Assembly: GCA_944470555.2 (NCBI GenBank)
Contig: OX104128.1
Location: forward strand, 4,030,001 to 4,094,000
Direction of reading: 5' to 3'
DNA: 64,000 nt
From: Heterobilharzia americana
Taxonomy: Eukaryota; Platyhelminthes; Trematoda; Strigeidida; Schistosomatidae
The notes under the pieces were generated by a model. That model was not told the origin of the DNA. It searched no databases and worked only from the letters and a program-made list of their open reading frames with translations. The translations under genes were made by a program, and so were the position numbers. How positions within the stretch are numbered: position 1 is the stretch's first letter; each line of letters starts with the position of its first letter. Shown piece by piece: positions 42,191 to 55,028 of this stretch.

Positions 42191-42589
42191 TCTGAGTGGT
42201 AATGGTTTCACAACACCCAGTGTCGTAGAAGTTGGCTTTTTTCCATCAACGGCTAAGGGACGTTGCCATGTCTCTTTCCTCAATCTTTAAGAAGCTGATG
42301 GAACAGCGATTGCAACCTTTAGGAGGAGATATGCTTACCTCAACCCAGGTTTGTATAAACCTATTCACTGAACTTTCCTTCTGGCTGATATTCCTATGCC
42401 CAGATTTGCTGAGCCATCACGACTTACCCATGGACTCCCATCGACGATGACTGACAGGTAACAACACGAAATTATCTATTGGTGGCATCATCTGTGTACG
42501 TCAGATTTCGTCATAGTTAGAAGCAGACACTCAGACGACGCGGCCCATCAGGCGGTTTTTGAAAAATACCCAGAGTTACAACAACTGGC

Positions 42590-43855
42590 GCATACCCCGC
42601 CATGCATTGCTATCAGTGTTGCGCACCGCATCATAACTACAGGCCTATCTGTGGCATAAAAAGCGCGCCGTCTAGCCCCTACTAGCCTCAGAACGGCAAA
42701 AGCGAGTTTGATCGCCTGCTCGAACTAGGCATAATCGGACCACCAAACAGTCCTTGGGCATCACCGCTGCATTTGGTTCCCAAAAGGGATGGTAGCGACT
42801 GGCATCTGATCGATGGTCCCCGAAAGCTTAAGGCCAAAGCAACACGTCAGAGTGCTACACAGTACCTCAAACTTACGACTTGGCTGCGACTGTGTGGAAT
42901 GAACAAATTCTCCAAAATCGATCTGATCGAAGCACCCAATCAGATTCCTTTGGCAGCAGAAGATATGCCAAAAATAGCCATTGTCGCCCCCTTTGGACCG
43001 TTTGAATTCCTGTGCGTGCCCTCTGGCCTTCAGAATGCAGTTCAAACACTCCAACGCTTCATGGATGATATCCTCCACGGTTTGGATTTTGTCCGTGTCT
43101 ACGTAGATGACGGTCTCATTGCGAGTCCAGATGAGGAAACTCACGTTAAACATTTGGACCTCGTATTCAGTGGGTTAAGAAAACATGGTATCATTTGACG
43201 TACGGAAATATAAAGTAAAAGTTGAACCACTCAACTTCCTTGGGCACACTATCCATGACAAAGTCGTACAACCATTGACACTATTTCTGACTTTGCCTCT
43301 ATTATGAAGCCACTGACAGATCCACCTCGAGGAACTACGAAGTGCGTGATGCTGAACAACGTGGGTGAACCTGCTTTCGCTTAGGTCAGGAAAGCCAACG
43401 GGGATGAAACCTTGTTCGTGCATCACGACCCCAATGCTCCTTTGAGCGTTGCTGTTGATGTATACGACTAGACAGTCGGAGCGGTTTTGTGACAACTGAC
43501 TGACAACCAGTGGCAGCCTTTAGCCTTTTCCTCGAGGCGGCTCCAGAAGGCGGAAACAAGATGGAGTGTATATGGATGGGGACTCCTGGCTATTTACTCT
43601 TCCATGCAGTCGCTTTTAACATCCTGTCTGAAAGTCATGACTTCGTCACTTTCACAGGTCACAGGCCATTAAATTCTGTCCGCTCAATATCTGATAAATA
43701 ATTCCCTCGTTACTCGCGACAACTGGACTACATCTCCCAGTTCACGTCAGATATCTGCCACATATCCGGAGCAAATAACTACGCAGTCGACGCACTGTCT
43801 AGACAACTTGCATCGAAAGTATTGATTTTGTTTAACCAGACAGGTGCCTGTAAAG
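42590..43855 (+). pseudogene. Ty3/gypsy-type pol: reverse transcriptase and RNase H remnant
   Basis: RT: WASPLHLVPKRDGSDWHLID, FSKIDLIEAPNQIPLAAED (motif A), VAPFGPFEFLCVPSGLQNAV (motif B) and VRVYVDDGLIAS (YVDD at residues 110-113 of the frame 42773-43198). The frame stops at 43196. RNase H: NQWQPLAFF at about 43505, FTGHRPLNSVRSISDK and, at about 43720-43800, RQLDYISQFTSDICHISGAN with NYAVDALSR. A protease could not be made out in 42190-42590. Some positions are changed (LIDG, AQTLQR). Confidence 0.85.
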
Positions 43856-44460
43856 GAAAAATGATCTGAAAATCCCTCCTGATCACCCTTATTTGATTGT
43901 ATTGACATTTATTTTAACATTTTTACCCTCGTTATGGATGGTGTACCTTTGACCCTGGCCGGTGTAATGTTATTTGCTTGTTTAACTGTCTTATTTGACT
44001 TTACACTCGGTATTTGCCTTTGTATGTTTGAGACTTATTATGAGTGTTTCACTTTCCTACTGTGACGCTGGACTGTTGACAAGATGATGTTGTTTTACTG
44101 CGCCCGACATTTTGTTATGGTTCAACTTACGGTTGTGCAGCGATTTGACTGTTTGTCTTTTGACTATCTACTGGGAACGTTTGTTTGCTGATTTGATTCC
44201 TGTAGGCAGAGTTTTGATCCCTTTTGCCGAGAATATTCCTATTGACCGACAGGTATTTAACAGTTGTATTTTTTAGCCAGTTTTTACCGTGTAGTACGTA
44301 TTTGTACCCGAGAACGTTTTGGACTGTATAGTTACCCGACGGCACTGTTGAGGTATTTTTGTAATTTGACATAACTTATTGTTGCTTTGATAGTACCACA
44401 GATTTTGTTACGAATCTGCCATTGAATTACTACAAACCGTGTTTTGATATTTCGATCCAA
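43856..44460. other. About 600-bp insertion between RNase H and integrase
   Basis: T-rich sequence with no similarity to pol. Pol reads DALSRQLASKVLILFNQT before it and FDCASLAEVRKLYSRTQEL after it. It could be a solo LTR or unrelated insert. No flanking duplication was found. Confidence 0.55.
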
Positions 44461-45450
44461 CCTTTGACTGTGCGTCACTCGCGGAAGTTAGGAAGCTATA
44501 CAGTAGAACGCAGGAACTAGTCAGATTCACGTCAGTTGGCACCGCCTAGCTATTTCCCGCGTTCAGGCCAAGATTATTGGATTCTGGCCGCTACAGTGCC
44601 AAAAAGAATACCATTGAGCTGAACCATGGGTCGTCGTCCACAACTCTCAAGCTATAACTGTATCCAGTAGGATACAATTTTATGCGATGTCTCCGCTTGT
44701 CAGCCATGACTAATGGTTCCAAAATGATGTCGACGCGGCGTCCTCGATGCGTTGCGTGAACTATCTCATCCGGTTGTACGGCTTACCATCAGACTTATCA
44801 CAGCGTCTCTGCTGGCCTGGAGTGAACAAAGTCGTCAAAGAGTGGGCTCAGTCGTGCGTAGCCCGCAGAGGTTGTAAGGTCACACAACTCGTGAAGGGCC
44901 CTTTAGGTTCCTTTCTAGCCCCAGGTGTGTGTTTCGACTACTTCCGTATCGAAACTGTAGGACCTTTGCCGGAACTTAATGGATACACTTGCCTTTTCAC
45001 CTGCGTCACGTGATGGTCGGAAGGGGTACCCATCAAGGTAATTACTTCTAAGACTGCCGCTTGCGTTTTCGCTGAAAGGGAGATCTCAAACTTTGGGCGT
45101 CCATCTTACGTAACAGTCGATCGTGGACCCTGATTCGATAGCGGATTATGTCACGTTTTAACTGCACTTTTAGGCTGCACTCGGTTCCGAACTACACACT
45201 GCCATCCACGAGCAGATGGAGTGGTGGAATGTTTCCATCGATAGCTGAAAGCCTCCTTTCCAGCTGCAAACATACCTCAGTGAACCGAGTCTCTGCGTGT
45301 GGTCCTACTGGGCATTAGGAACACGTTGTAGGCTGGCGCTGGATGCATCTCTGTGAGACTCGTCTAAGGGGCCACTCTTCGCCTACTGGGTGGGTTTTTT
45401 TCCTCTTCAACTTTCACGAGTGTTTTGATATAACATCCCGTGCGACTAGG
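44461..45450 (+). pseudogene. Ty3/gypsy-type integrase remnant
   Basis: ILCDVSACQP (about 44670), LDALRELSHP, RLCWPGVNKVVKEWAQSCVA (44810-44865; the zinc-binding His/Cys region is degraded), CFDYFRIETVGPLPELNGYT (first catalytic Asp region), YVTVDRGP*FDSGLCHVL (second Asp region) and RTTHCHPRADGVVECFHR (catalytic Glu region; about 45190-45245). In-frame stops at several points. The catalytic residues are partly kept, but the frame is lost. Confidence 0.82.
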
Positions 45451-45543
45451 CTCACGAATGCAATGCGCTGAGTTAGGCCTACTCCTGTTCAACCTCAAAT
45501 AACTGATGTCCTCGTTCACCCAGTTCCATAAAGGGCATCACAT

Positions 45544-45789
45544 GTGTTCATCCTCCACGATGCCGCTCATCGACCACCTGAACCACCTTATGATGGACAA
45601 TTCAAAGTGATCAAGCAGCACGAGAAATTTTATATAATCGAGCGAAACGGACGTGGAGATACTGTTAGGATCGACCGTTTGAAACCAGTTCATATGTTAC
45701 GGCAGGCTGAAATAGTAGACAGCATTTTCGCCATGACCAGCGTGGCTGGTGCCTTAGAAAATGTCATAAGTCTGCTTCCAGTATGTTAA
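45544..45789 (+). pseudogene. Ty3/gypsy-type pol C-terminus
   Basis: An 81-residue frame: EPPYDGQFKVIKQHEKFYII, ERNGRGDTVRIDRLKPVHML. This is the small SH3-like module and tail at the end of gypsy integrases (PPYDGPFKV...VSVDRLKPA). The stop at 45787 is the likely natural end of pol. Confidence 0.82.
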
Positions 45790-46369
45790 TCAGACTATTC
45801 CTATTCCTCGTGTCTTAGCCACTGACACCCAGTTGAGCCACTGGCATCCAACTCAAATAACTTGGGATGTGTATGTGGCAGTAGGCAAGAACCTGTGTCG
45901 GCATCGCTAGAATGCCACTAAAACGGGAGTAATTACTGGAAGTTAATGCAATTAAGCCAGCATTTGACAGTAGGGTTGCTTTTCAAATGTGCCAACACAT
46001 GTGAAAGACAGCGTTTCTAGCAGCAGTTTTGCCAGGCTCGCTGCTGTTGAGTTCGATACCCTTCTTAGTGAAAGTAACGACCGAGATACAATTATCCTGG
46101 CCAGACATCAGCTTGTAGTCTAGAACAAGTTTTATTTCGAACAAAGGAGATGGCTGCAGTCTCGTTGTGTATTGCTGCCAATCTCCTTGAGATCACTCAC
46201 GACAAGTTGAAGATATTACCATCAAAAGGGGTCCTACTATCTGCTTTGAAAAGTCAGATGAAACGGCATAGATGCCTCAAGTGGACTGTCAAATCATGCC
46301 CGTATTAGTGGCTTCGAATGTGACCGCAGGCTGAGTTAAACGGAACTGTGATTAAAGTAAAACAAAATT

Positions 46370-46610
46370 TCAAACACAAGGCAAATTATAGTCGAAAAAA
46401 CTGGGTTACAATGGGGAAATACTACGTAAATTTGGTGAGAAAGGGAAGCTGATATAAAAACTCTTATAAGAATGAGCAGCGTGGAGAGTAAGAAAACTAA
46501 GCAGTAGCAGCGTGGTTACCACAAGAAGCAAAAGGAGAACAGTAGTAACGAAAGTCGTCGGATAAGTCATGTGGGGGGATTTTCATTCTGCACCTTCCTG
46601 CACTGACTTC
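46370..46610 (+). repeat. Degenerate direct repeat, left copy
   Basis: GGCAAATTATAGTCGAAAAAA...CTGGGTTAC, GAGAGTAAGAAAACTAAG and AGGAGAACAGTAG run in the same order as 49150-49400 (GGCAAATTACAGTTGAACAA, GAGAGTAAGAAAACAGAG, ATTGAACAGTAAAG). It is purine-rich. It could be the end of the gypsy element or a terminal repeat of another element. Confidence 0.55.
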
Positions 46611-47142
46611 CTCGTCTTACTTATTATATTATCAGCGGTGCATTTTGGGGCTTATTCACTACTGTTTGTAGCTACCAAAATAGGATTACCCCGGTCAGAT
46701 CGTACTCTCTAGTCCAGAATGGGCTCCGAATCGACCACACGTGTATGGCTGCGTCCTTTTTGTATGGTGCACTCGGCTCTCCTGAGTTACGCGTGGCCAA
46801 GACAGACGCCAGCGACAACAGAACGCAACTGGTATGGTTATATCTATTATATATATATATGCATGAAATTTGCGGCACTATCTGACCGCTGTGCGATATA
46901 AATATGTTACGCAGCAATGTTGAAGTTATACGCTACTTTTATACGTGATCCTTGGTCATATCTTGTCGTCGATTTCTTGTTGTGTTTAGCCCATTATTAC
47001 TGTATGTTTATAGTAACATAACGATCGATTATGTCTGGATAATTTGGGGCCACATTATAACCCATAGACAGTGTATTCCCATTCTTTTGGATTGCGCACC
47101 ATTACCATCAATCTCACATCTCACCTAGAACTTATTTGAAGA
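46611..47142 (+). other. Possible leader of the 47.1-kb coding-like block
   Basis: It contains a short (TA)n run at about 46848-46860 and TATAAATATG at about 46897. No gene. Confidence 0.3.
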
Positions 47143-48546
47143 ATGAGACGACTGAAAGCAAAATACCCATATATAGGTAGTTCCAGCGATAAGAATGTAG
47201 GAGTTGGTTCCGCTAATATTTCGGGTCGTGACCGAAACCCTGTTGCGTCATATAATCCAGATCCTGACGAACTTACATGCCTTACACCCTTCGTCAGGGC
47301 TGAAGACACTACGTCGGCAATGAATAACGATATCAAGGACAATAGGAAAGAAGCTGACAGCATTAAGCCCATGATGTATAGGATTAAGGGGGATAGTTGA
47401 GGTCTTTCAACTCTTGGCACATCTTCGCGAGAAACACAACAAACTAGTTCCAAACCATATAGAAGGAGCTAGAACCCTCGCAGACCACTTGGCAACTGAA
47501 GTAACGAAGAGGGTGGAATCTTCTTACCAGGCGGCAGCGAATAGTGTCCCAGATACCATATCTTTGGATGTCGTCGAGAAGAGGGTATTTAACTCGTGTA
47601 GCATGACGGCTACACATTATGACTGTAAATGCCTCCGCCAGAAAGCAGCACAGTTAAGTTGCCCCATTCTTTTCAAGCTCACCACCTCATATGATGCTCA
47701 GGGGTTCACTGAATATCAAGATCATACGAGACTAAACAGAAAATTTGAAACTATTACTACTGTACAAAACCCCATGTCAGCGTAGAAAACAAAGGAGAAA
47801 CAGTCCTATCACCTCAACACATGCAAATTCTGAACGTACTGCATGCATTAAGGAAGAGCCTAGCGCTGCTGGGACCAGCAGTCCCGGCACGCCAGCCATT
47901 CTGATAGTAAAGCGATCTCAAATGGATCTCGATGTAAGCAAACCGGATTCTTTAATTTCCCATGGGTCCCCAACTATCGGTACTAGCCCCCCTAGGACGA
48001 CCACGGATAAAAACCCTTCAGCTGAGAGTAACGTCACTGGATACATACCTGCGAGTAAGGCCATGTACCTTGGACCTACGTGGCTCTCAAAGAAAGCCAT
48101 TTTAAACGCGCTTTGTCTAACGATCGAGAGGAATGTTTCGTAGCTAACTTAGTTGCCATAGACAAAACCGTTACTGGATTCATGGAAAGTGAGGCATCGC
48201 ACACAGAAAACCCAGGCAAATGGCACGCTTCACACCTAACCTCAACCTCTAGAAAGAACTGCTACAACAGCTTGGGGTATCTGAAATGAGGCAATTCCCC
48301 AGATCATGTTTACCCAGCAATCAGGGCCCCAATACCACGGTATGTGGCATAACGAATACCTTCATGTCATGCATGTCACGTGCACCCCGTCCAAACCCAC
48401 ATCGGCACCCGGGTGATCCTGGTAAGTGCTATAGGAATAAATTAAGGAATAGTCCTGGAGCGAACTTGACAGACGCAGGGGCCAATCACCAATTATTTGA
48501 ACTTGCTATATACCCACGAATAAGAAACCAAGGAAGAAAGCAATAG
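47143..48546 (+). other. Unassigned coding-like block, several frames
   Basis: Successive plus frames 47143-47400 (MRRLKAKYPYIGSSSDKNVG...), 47414-47785 (MAHLREKHNKLVPNHIEGAR...), 47745-48143 and 48286-48546 follow each other with short overlaps, as a decayed single ORF would. Some parts resemble a basic, coiled ORF1/gag-like protein (TLADHLATEVTKRVESSYQA), but I see no diagnostic motif. It may be ORF1 of a CR1-like element or gag of an LTR element. Confidence 0.35.
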
Positions 48547-49149
48547 CGTAGTCGGATGGAATAGTATATTTGGGTGGTTGTGCCAAAATACCGTTGTGTT
48601 CCGACTAACTGGCTAGAGAGTCGATTGCGAGCAATGCAACGTAACACGACAGCGTGTCAAATGGCGAGGATGCTTGGCTGAATGCCTTCAGCTTAGCGAG
48701 TCAAGTTAAAGCACCAAGGCCAGCATCACTGTTGAATCCCATCAAACCCACGGCTGTTGATTTTGGAGAAGTGGGTGACGCTACATATATATGATTACTC
48801 CCCTAATACTATCCCTATTTTTGAGCGTAATCAAAACTTTTATGGGATCCCGCACAATATGTGCAACCCATGGTTCATATGATCGTTTCGCCCCCAGAAA
48901 CACAGGCTTTGAGCTACCACCCTCGATTGACACCGGTCGCAGTCCATACTGTTCGTCACCAGTAAGAACGAATAGCCCTTCAACCACTTACGAAAAATAT
49001 AAATATTCCCAGCAGAAGGGACCCAAAGTGTCTATTTGCAAGAGCCAGATCTGACACCGGGAACGCTTCGAGCAGGCAGTGAAATCAAAACCAAACTAAT
49101 AATGGTCTCCCATACCGCCTTAGACAGAGTAAAGCAAGGGTAGAAGTAA
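48547..49149. other. No recognised feature
   Basis: Includes frames 48781-48987 (-) and 48791-49054 (+), which lack recognisable motifs. Lies inside the direct-repeat pair. Confidence 0.35.
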
Positions 49150-49400
49150 AAGAAAACTCCGAACGTGGCAAATTACAGTTGAACAAGCTGGATTGTGCAA
49201 GAAGATTGCAAATATAGATTTACCAGAGTTGGAAAACTGATGAATGCACTCCTGTGGGTTTCAGCAGCATCGAGAGTAAGAAAACAGAGAGATAAGGGCA
49301 TGCACCAATGTGAAAGCAAAAATTGAACAGTAAAGGCAGATATAGCTTCGGTGGTCTTGCAGGAGGGACTTTCCTATTCTTTTCCGTTACACTGCTATCA
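49150..49400 (+). repeat. Degenerate direct repeat, right copy
   Basis: Partner of 46370-46610, about 2.78 kb downstream in the same orientation. Confidence 0.55.
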
Positions 49401-50640
49401 TTCAGTGTTAGAACACTCTTCATACTCGGTGAACAGTTGGCCGGTATATTTTCGACAGCATTTGTCTAGAGATACGAATTTAAAAGGAGCAAATAAGTCG
49501 TTACTTTAGTATTCGGTGAATTCATAAATTGTGGTGGGATCTGTCAACTTATCGAACTGTATATATGGTTTTATATGCTGAAATTCAGTGGATGAACACA
49601 AGCACTCACAGTACAGACTAAGACACTAAATGAAACGTGGCAGCATTAAGTAAATAGTTTAGCTAGGTCGAATAGAATTAGGAGTAGGTTAGAATGAGGT
49701 AATGAATTGGTAATGAGGAATAAAAATACTGGGATGGACTACGCTATTTCGAACAGAAAGGTTAATAGTCAGATAGATAGCTTCAGAGCAGCGCACAACT
49801 AAAGAAGCACGAGCGTTAGGTAAACAGAAATAACGATCAAAGTGAGGAAAACAGGAGTCAGTGGTACTAATGGTGAGAATAACAAAGAAAATTGAGATTA
49901 CTGAAAATATTAAAAGTTACGTCATTTTGAACGGGAAAAATGAATATCAGTTAAGAGGCTTGGTGACGGTGCAAAAGCACGGAAGGCTGAAGGATTAGTT
50001 GGCCAGTGGCAGTGATAATGGTGGCGGAGAAATAGAATTGGGCGAAGAAGTTCAAGGGGAAATGCCAGTGGAGCAGAATAGGAATAATGGGGGGGTCAGC
50101 AATCCAAGGAAATGAACGCCGATAAAAATAAGTTCAAAACACATCGAAAATTTTGCCTTAGTAGAGTCAACGTGACTACTAGCTGTTCCTTCACACAGGC
50201 TCGGCTTGCAAACTTCAGTCCCACGTAGTCCCACAATCACGAATATTTTATTATTCTTGTCTGTTAACAACCGAGAGGGTCCCGGTAACGTCATTATCGT
50301 ATAAGAATCCATTAGATGATTCGTAATAGTACTTCATGGGGTTTTAATGGGATCGGCGCAACCATCTAGGTTGCCGTGCCCTGAAATCTGACTCCAACTT
50401 TTATATGAGGTTCCGGAGGTACTGTCACTCTTCTTATGATCCCAAACACCGCTGGTCCACCTGCGTCGGACAGTGCAAACAGCAGGAGATAGCGCAAAGT
50501 GTAAATTGGGGTGTTATACTGAAAGGGTGAACCAACAAAGTTGATTGTTCTATACCAGTGTAACCTTAAAAAATGTTGAGTTATGATATAAATGATAAAT
50601 ATATCAAGAAATAGAATCTGGCATGTATAATGCAAGGTAA
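49401..50640. other. Purine-rich sequence, no recognised gene
   Basis: Long purine-biased stretch (about 49660-50100, many AGAATAGG / GGTGGCGGAG type runs). The frames 50052-50312 (-) and 50366-50635 (-) have no recognisable domain. Confidence 0.35.
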
Positions 50641-53319
50641 ATGCACGATCATACTAGTAGACAAACGTTTTTCCACAGGACCTATGTACCTGGTTCCTTT
50701 TTTTCTACATGTTTATACTAGTTAGGTTCCTCACCTATGTTGAATATACAGGTGCTCTCACATTCAATGAACAAAAACCTACGAACAGCTTGTAGTCATA
50801 CATTCAGATGAAACTTGGATTGTAAGTATAGAGAGTCGAATAGTGACTCACAGATATCTGTTGACTTCATTGGTATAGTGATCGACACAACTTCGGCAGT
50901 TTATCATTCCTCTGTTTCAGTGTTGGTGCACTGTAAGTTTCAGCACAAACTATTGGGAGACATTGTCCTGATTAATTAGAAGAAGCTTGCATCAAAGCTA
51001 AACGAGGAGATTCTGGATCCGGTTAATCATCTCTAGGTAGTCTCAGTGGGATTGGAATAGCAACTGTATTCGTTTGTTCATGTCAATTGTATTAACCTAT
51101 TCAAGGTTGAAAACGAAATTCGGTGCTCACGCGAATTTTCAGATATTTCGTTACAAGCTGTTTATTTCTCACTGAGGTAAATATGGCGGCTTCCAATACC
51201 ACGGATGCACGGATAGAAATTATTTGAGTGTCTTTTATCTCTCTTTCCTTTCATCAAGAATTAGTAAGGTGTTGGAAAGTCTGAATCTTTTCCCATTATC
51301 ATATTGTATGTAAAGATGTCGAGATCTTATTTTAAAGTGTCGTATATTCAGTAACAATCTGGATGCTGGTTTTTTGTAATTGTCTTAGGACCTGTTACAA
51401 AGAGATCGTAAAAAGGCTCAGAAGACGTGCACGGTCGAATAAACTATGGGGGCAACCCAAATCCTCTCACGTTGTTGTCAACGATTAAAAAATATTTCCG
51501 GAACTTTTGGTAGCTACTCCATAGGTGAAATATTTCAAGGAGAAAGTGGATTTTTGTGGCGGTTTATATTGCCGCTAATGTTTCATGCTACTTGGTCTAC
51601 TATCCTTAATCCTGAAGACTGAAACAGTTCACCTACGAAACTTGAAATTTTTAGTGGAATCCTATTTCAAACTGGGACGATAAGTCTCCTCTATACCGCT
51701 TAAAGAAGTTTCATAGATACCTAGTGGAGGTTGCTGAAATAATACGGATAGGGTTTCAGATATTATTCGAGAAATATATAATTCTCCGTTTTTCATTCTC
51801 ATTAGAATGTATTTAGCATTTCAGTTCCATTTTTGCTGGATGTTTCACGAAGAAATAACCTGTCGGTGATTTTGAGCATGGTTTCCGAAGAAAAATGTTA
51901 CAGTCCGCTCAGGAATTTAGTAATCCTAACAAGCACCCTACTTCAATTTGGGTTCCCGCATATTCTGAATAGGTTTCAGAAATAGGAATATTGCCGGAAA
52001 CGGTATGCAACAGATTTAACAGCCTATTTAAAAGATCACCCCAAGTCGGTGATTAGTGAAGTGAAATTTAGGGGTGGGGGTGGTGGTTCTATGTGTTTGC
52101 TTCCTGCAATTAAAAGGTTTTGAAATAACTGGCCGTGTAAAAACCATGACAATTTCCAGAATCTTTAAAGTAACATGCTTTACTTGTCTAAGTAAAGTTA
52201 CAGGCTAATGAACGAAATGATAGAACGTGAAAATAGCTTTTAGAAACTAACAAGAGTTTACATAAACTAACGAAATAGTACACTATCCGAATGACGTGGT
52301 CATTGCCAACTATGTAGTCGGACTTGATGTTTGGAGTAACTTTACGTACCACTGATTAATCAGTTGATTTTCTATGTTTTCGAATGGAATCTAGTTGCTC
52401 TGTAAAATGCAGAAAAGTGGTGGGTTATTTTAGTAGTTGCGTGAGTGGCCCATAGAATTAATGAATATTTCCCGTAAGAAGGCTTCTACTCGGTGGTGTA
52501 TTGTTAAGAAGCTGCGGTGCGTACAAATTGGAGGTCTGCTCATCTTTGAGAAACCTCTTCGGGTTATGTCCAGAGGAATTCTGGAGAGGCTCTTTTGTGA
52601 ACAGGGAGGATACCAAAGTTGTGAACGTTTCTAAAAATTGTCCTATTTGGTGATTTGTTATTACTGTCCTACATATGTTGCATAAATTGGTGCATTTTTT
52701 ATAGTTCTGAAACCTTAAAAGTGTTTTCGTTTCACCACAATGATTAGTTATGTCTGCCCAATTTAGCCATACAAAAATAATAAATTGAATGGTTTTGTAG
52801 TGTAATTATTAGTTGTAGCTATTCAATCCACACTAAAATGGTATGACCTTATGAGGTACTAAGTTTGTATGACTCGCTATTGTATGAGGTATACTTAGTG
52901 ACGTACAGTATGGTTCCCTGATTTGATAATAGTTAATAAGCCCAATTCGCCTGTTGACTTTCGGATAGGATTAGATTTTTCTGTTGTCTTGTGTATTTTT
53001 GTTTGATTTTATTGTGTGTTTTATGTTGTCTATACTAGTCATCACTGAGCAACCAGCTCTTACCCGGTAGATTACGCCAAGCAGTACTAAGATGGATCTA
53101 CGCTCATCGCACCGAGTCTAAGCAGTATTGTCTTACATCAAATCATATTATGAATTTTGTATGCATTCAAGCAGAGATTCTAGGTAAATCTACTAAATTT
53201 CTCAGGCATTCATTTTAATTGGAAACAATGATCTTAAGATAGCTCGGAGGATAAGATCAGTTTTGATTATATCCGATTTCAGTCACTAGAAAGTTTTAGC
53301 GGATCCAGATATGACTGTC
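50641..53319. other. Repeat-poor region without recognised gene
   Basis: About 2.7 kb in which none of the families of this window appears and no exon with splice sites and a recognisable product was found. The 52437-52634 frame (65 codons) shows no domain. Confidence 0.45.
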
Positions 53320-53760
53320 AGTTAAACAGGTCGACGTGGAACTTGGCGCAAACGTTCAACAGTTCAAGTTGCCACACTTTTCAGCAGAAAGCAAAGACGT
53401 GGTTACTAGAAAAAAACAACTATGGAAAGACTTCAGAGATCGCAAAAAGTTTAAAGTAACCGATTTCAAGCGATGTTACTAAGGATCTTCAACTACTGGT
53501 TCTAAATTTCTTGTGAACTTCAACCAGGCTGCCTACATCTTCCTTCATGGACGGATATCAAATCTTGAATTTTCCAGCCTTACTCTTAATTCAACGCAAT
53601 CATACTTCGGCTAACAGCATGTCGTAGTATGCAGTGGTTAGTATAGGCAACACATCCAGACCATCTCCGTCGATAAAATTGCACGAATTCATCAACTGAG
53701 TCACTAGTACTTTCCACCTAACCTTAACATTGTCCACACGGTGATTCTAGTTCATGCAAA
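53320..53760 (-). mobile_element. RTE-B degraded 3' end
   Basis: The minus strand matches the RTE-B 3' UTR copies at 9.55 and 14.25 kb: plus-strand GTCGACGTGGAACTTGGCGC, CAAGTTGCCACACTTTTCAG and, farther in, CCTAACCTTAACATTGTCCA with CACGGTGATTC. Too decayed to carry a frame. Confidence 0.55.
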
Positions 53761-54299
53761 AGGCCCTGCAAAGATACATATAGTAAATAGCGTGCAATCT
53801 CTGCATATCTACTTCCGAAGACCACATAAATGTGACTTTTTAAAAATCTTCATTTTCACAAGCAAAGTGTGCAGTTGTTTCAAGAGGAAATATGAATGGC
53901 AAGCAATACTACTTTTAGTCATATTGAGAACTTTGTAGAACTCAACCTTGCAAAGAAAGGAATGTCAGTAAGATATGATCTGTATACTACAGACAGTGGG
54001 TTAGTAATTAGGTCAGTAGTAAAAAGATTGAATACAGTTTTCATGTATTCGGTTTGAGGAATTTAGAAGATGAAGCCAATAAATATGCATTTACAGGATT
54101 GGAATCTGAATCTGCTTGTCGGCCATAGTTTTTGTACTTGGAAACCACATCTAGGTAAAAGTCAAGAGAAATAATGAGAAAGAGGAGGCCAAGAGGAAGA
54201 AGTAATCTGGAGAAATCAATGACTGAAGGTGCAGTAGTAACAAATCGAATCAAATAGGTGATCATGTGCCACCACTACAATCAATTTAGAGGCATGTAT
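53761..54299. other. No recognised feature
   Basis: Sequence between two RTE fragments. The minus frame 54265-54041 is without domain. Confidence 0.35.
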
Positions 54300-55028
54300 C
54301 CACATACATACGGATCCAAAAACGAAATAGGACTTGCCATTACTACATAATGGTCCAGGTTGCCATACTTCATATTCGCACTTCAAGCACATCTACTTGA
54401 GAGATAAATAAATAAGGATCAAAGCACTCAAAAGCTGTAAACATTCGTGAAAAGAGAGAGGAATAGTGAGACAATGCCATATTCACTGTGACGATTAAGA
54501 TAGACATAATTTATGGATACATAAGGACAATTGAGATCCTTTTTGAGCTGTATCACCCAGAGTCTCCAACCACTGGTTTTGGCCGTCATGCGGACCCCCG
54601 TTGGGAAGTCTACATTTCCTTACCTGGCTCAAAACATCAGTTAGAGACTTCATGGACTCTTGACTTGTTTTCGCTTTACCTCCTTCAACCATTCTCAGCC
54701 TGGGCCTACTTCAGCTAACGTTGCGCGACAGGAAAAACGGTAAATAGATGTGTGTAACACGTGTCCCAGGTTCTCAACATCATGAATTTACTATTGTCTC
54801 CTGCCTAAGGCTTTACGTTGTTGAAAAGATGACTCCATGCCACGCGGTTTATACTACGGACGTAACGCTGGTTGCACATACTGAAACCTCATTTTGCCTA
54901 CTGTCAATGAAAATGTTTTACAACCATACAGTAGAACAGAAAGAACTAGACGACACTACACCGACCCTTCATAGACAACTGGGTATGACGGTGGCACTAT
55001 AAGTGGCATAATTTATTGAAAGCGAAGC
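54300..55028 (-). mobile_element. RTE-A element, degraded 3' portion
   Basis: Minus strand: tail TGGACCATTATGTAGTAATGG near 54345 (with TGGCAACC next to it), 3' UTR and C-terminal region up to HLxCHRHTQLSMKGRC near 55000. It ends where a plus-strand RTE-B begins. Confidence 0.72.

Noticed and set aside
46719..46917. Overlapping frames on both strands near a TATATA run
   Set aside because: Low complexity and no recognisable motif.
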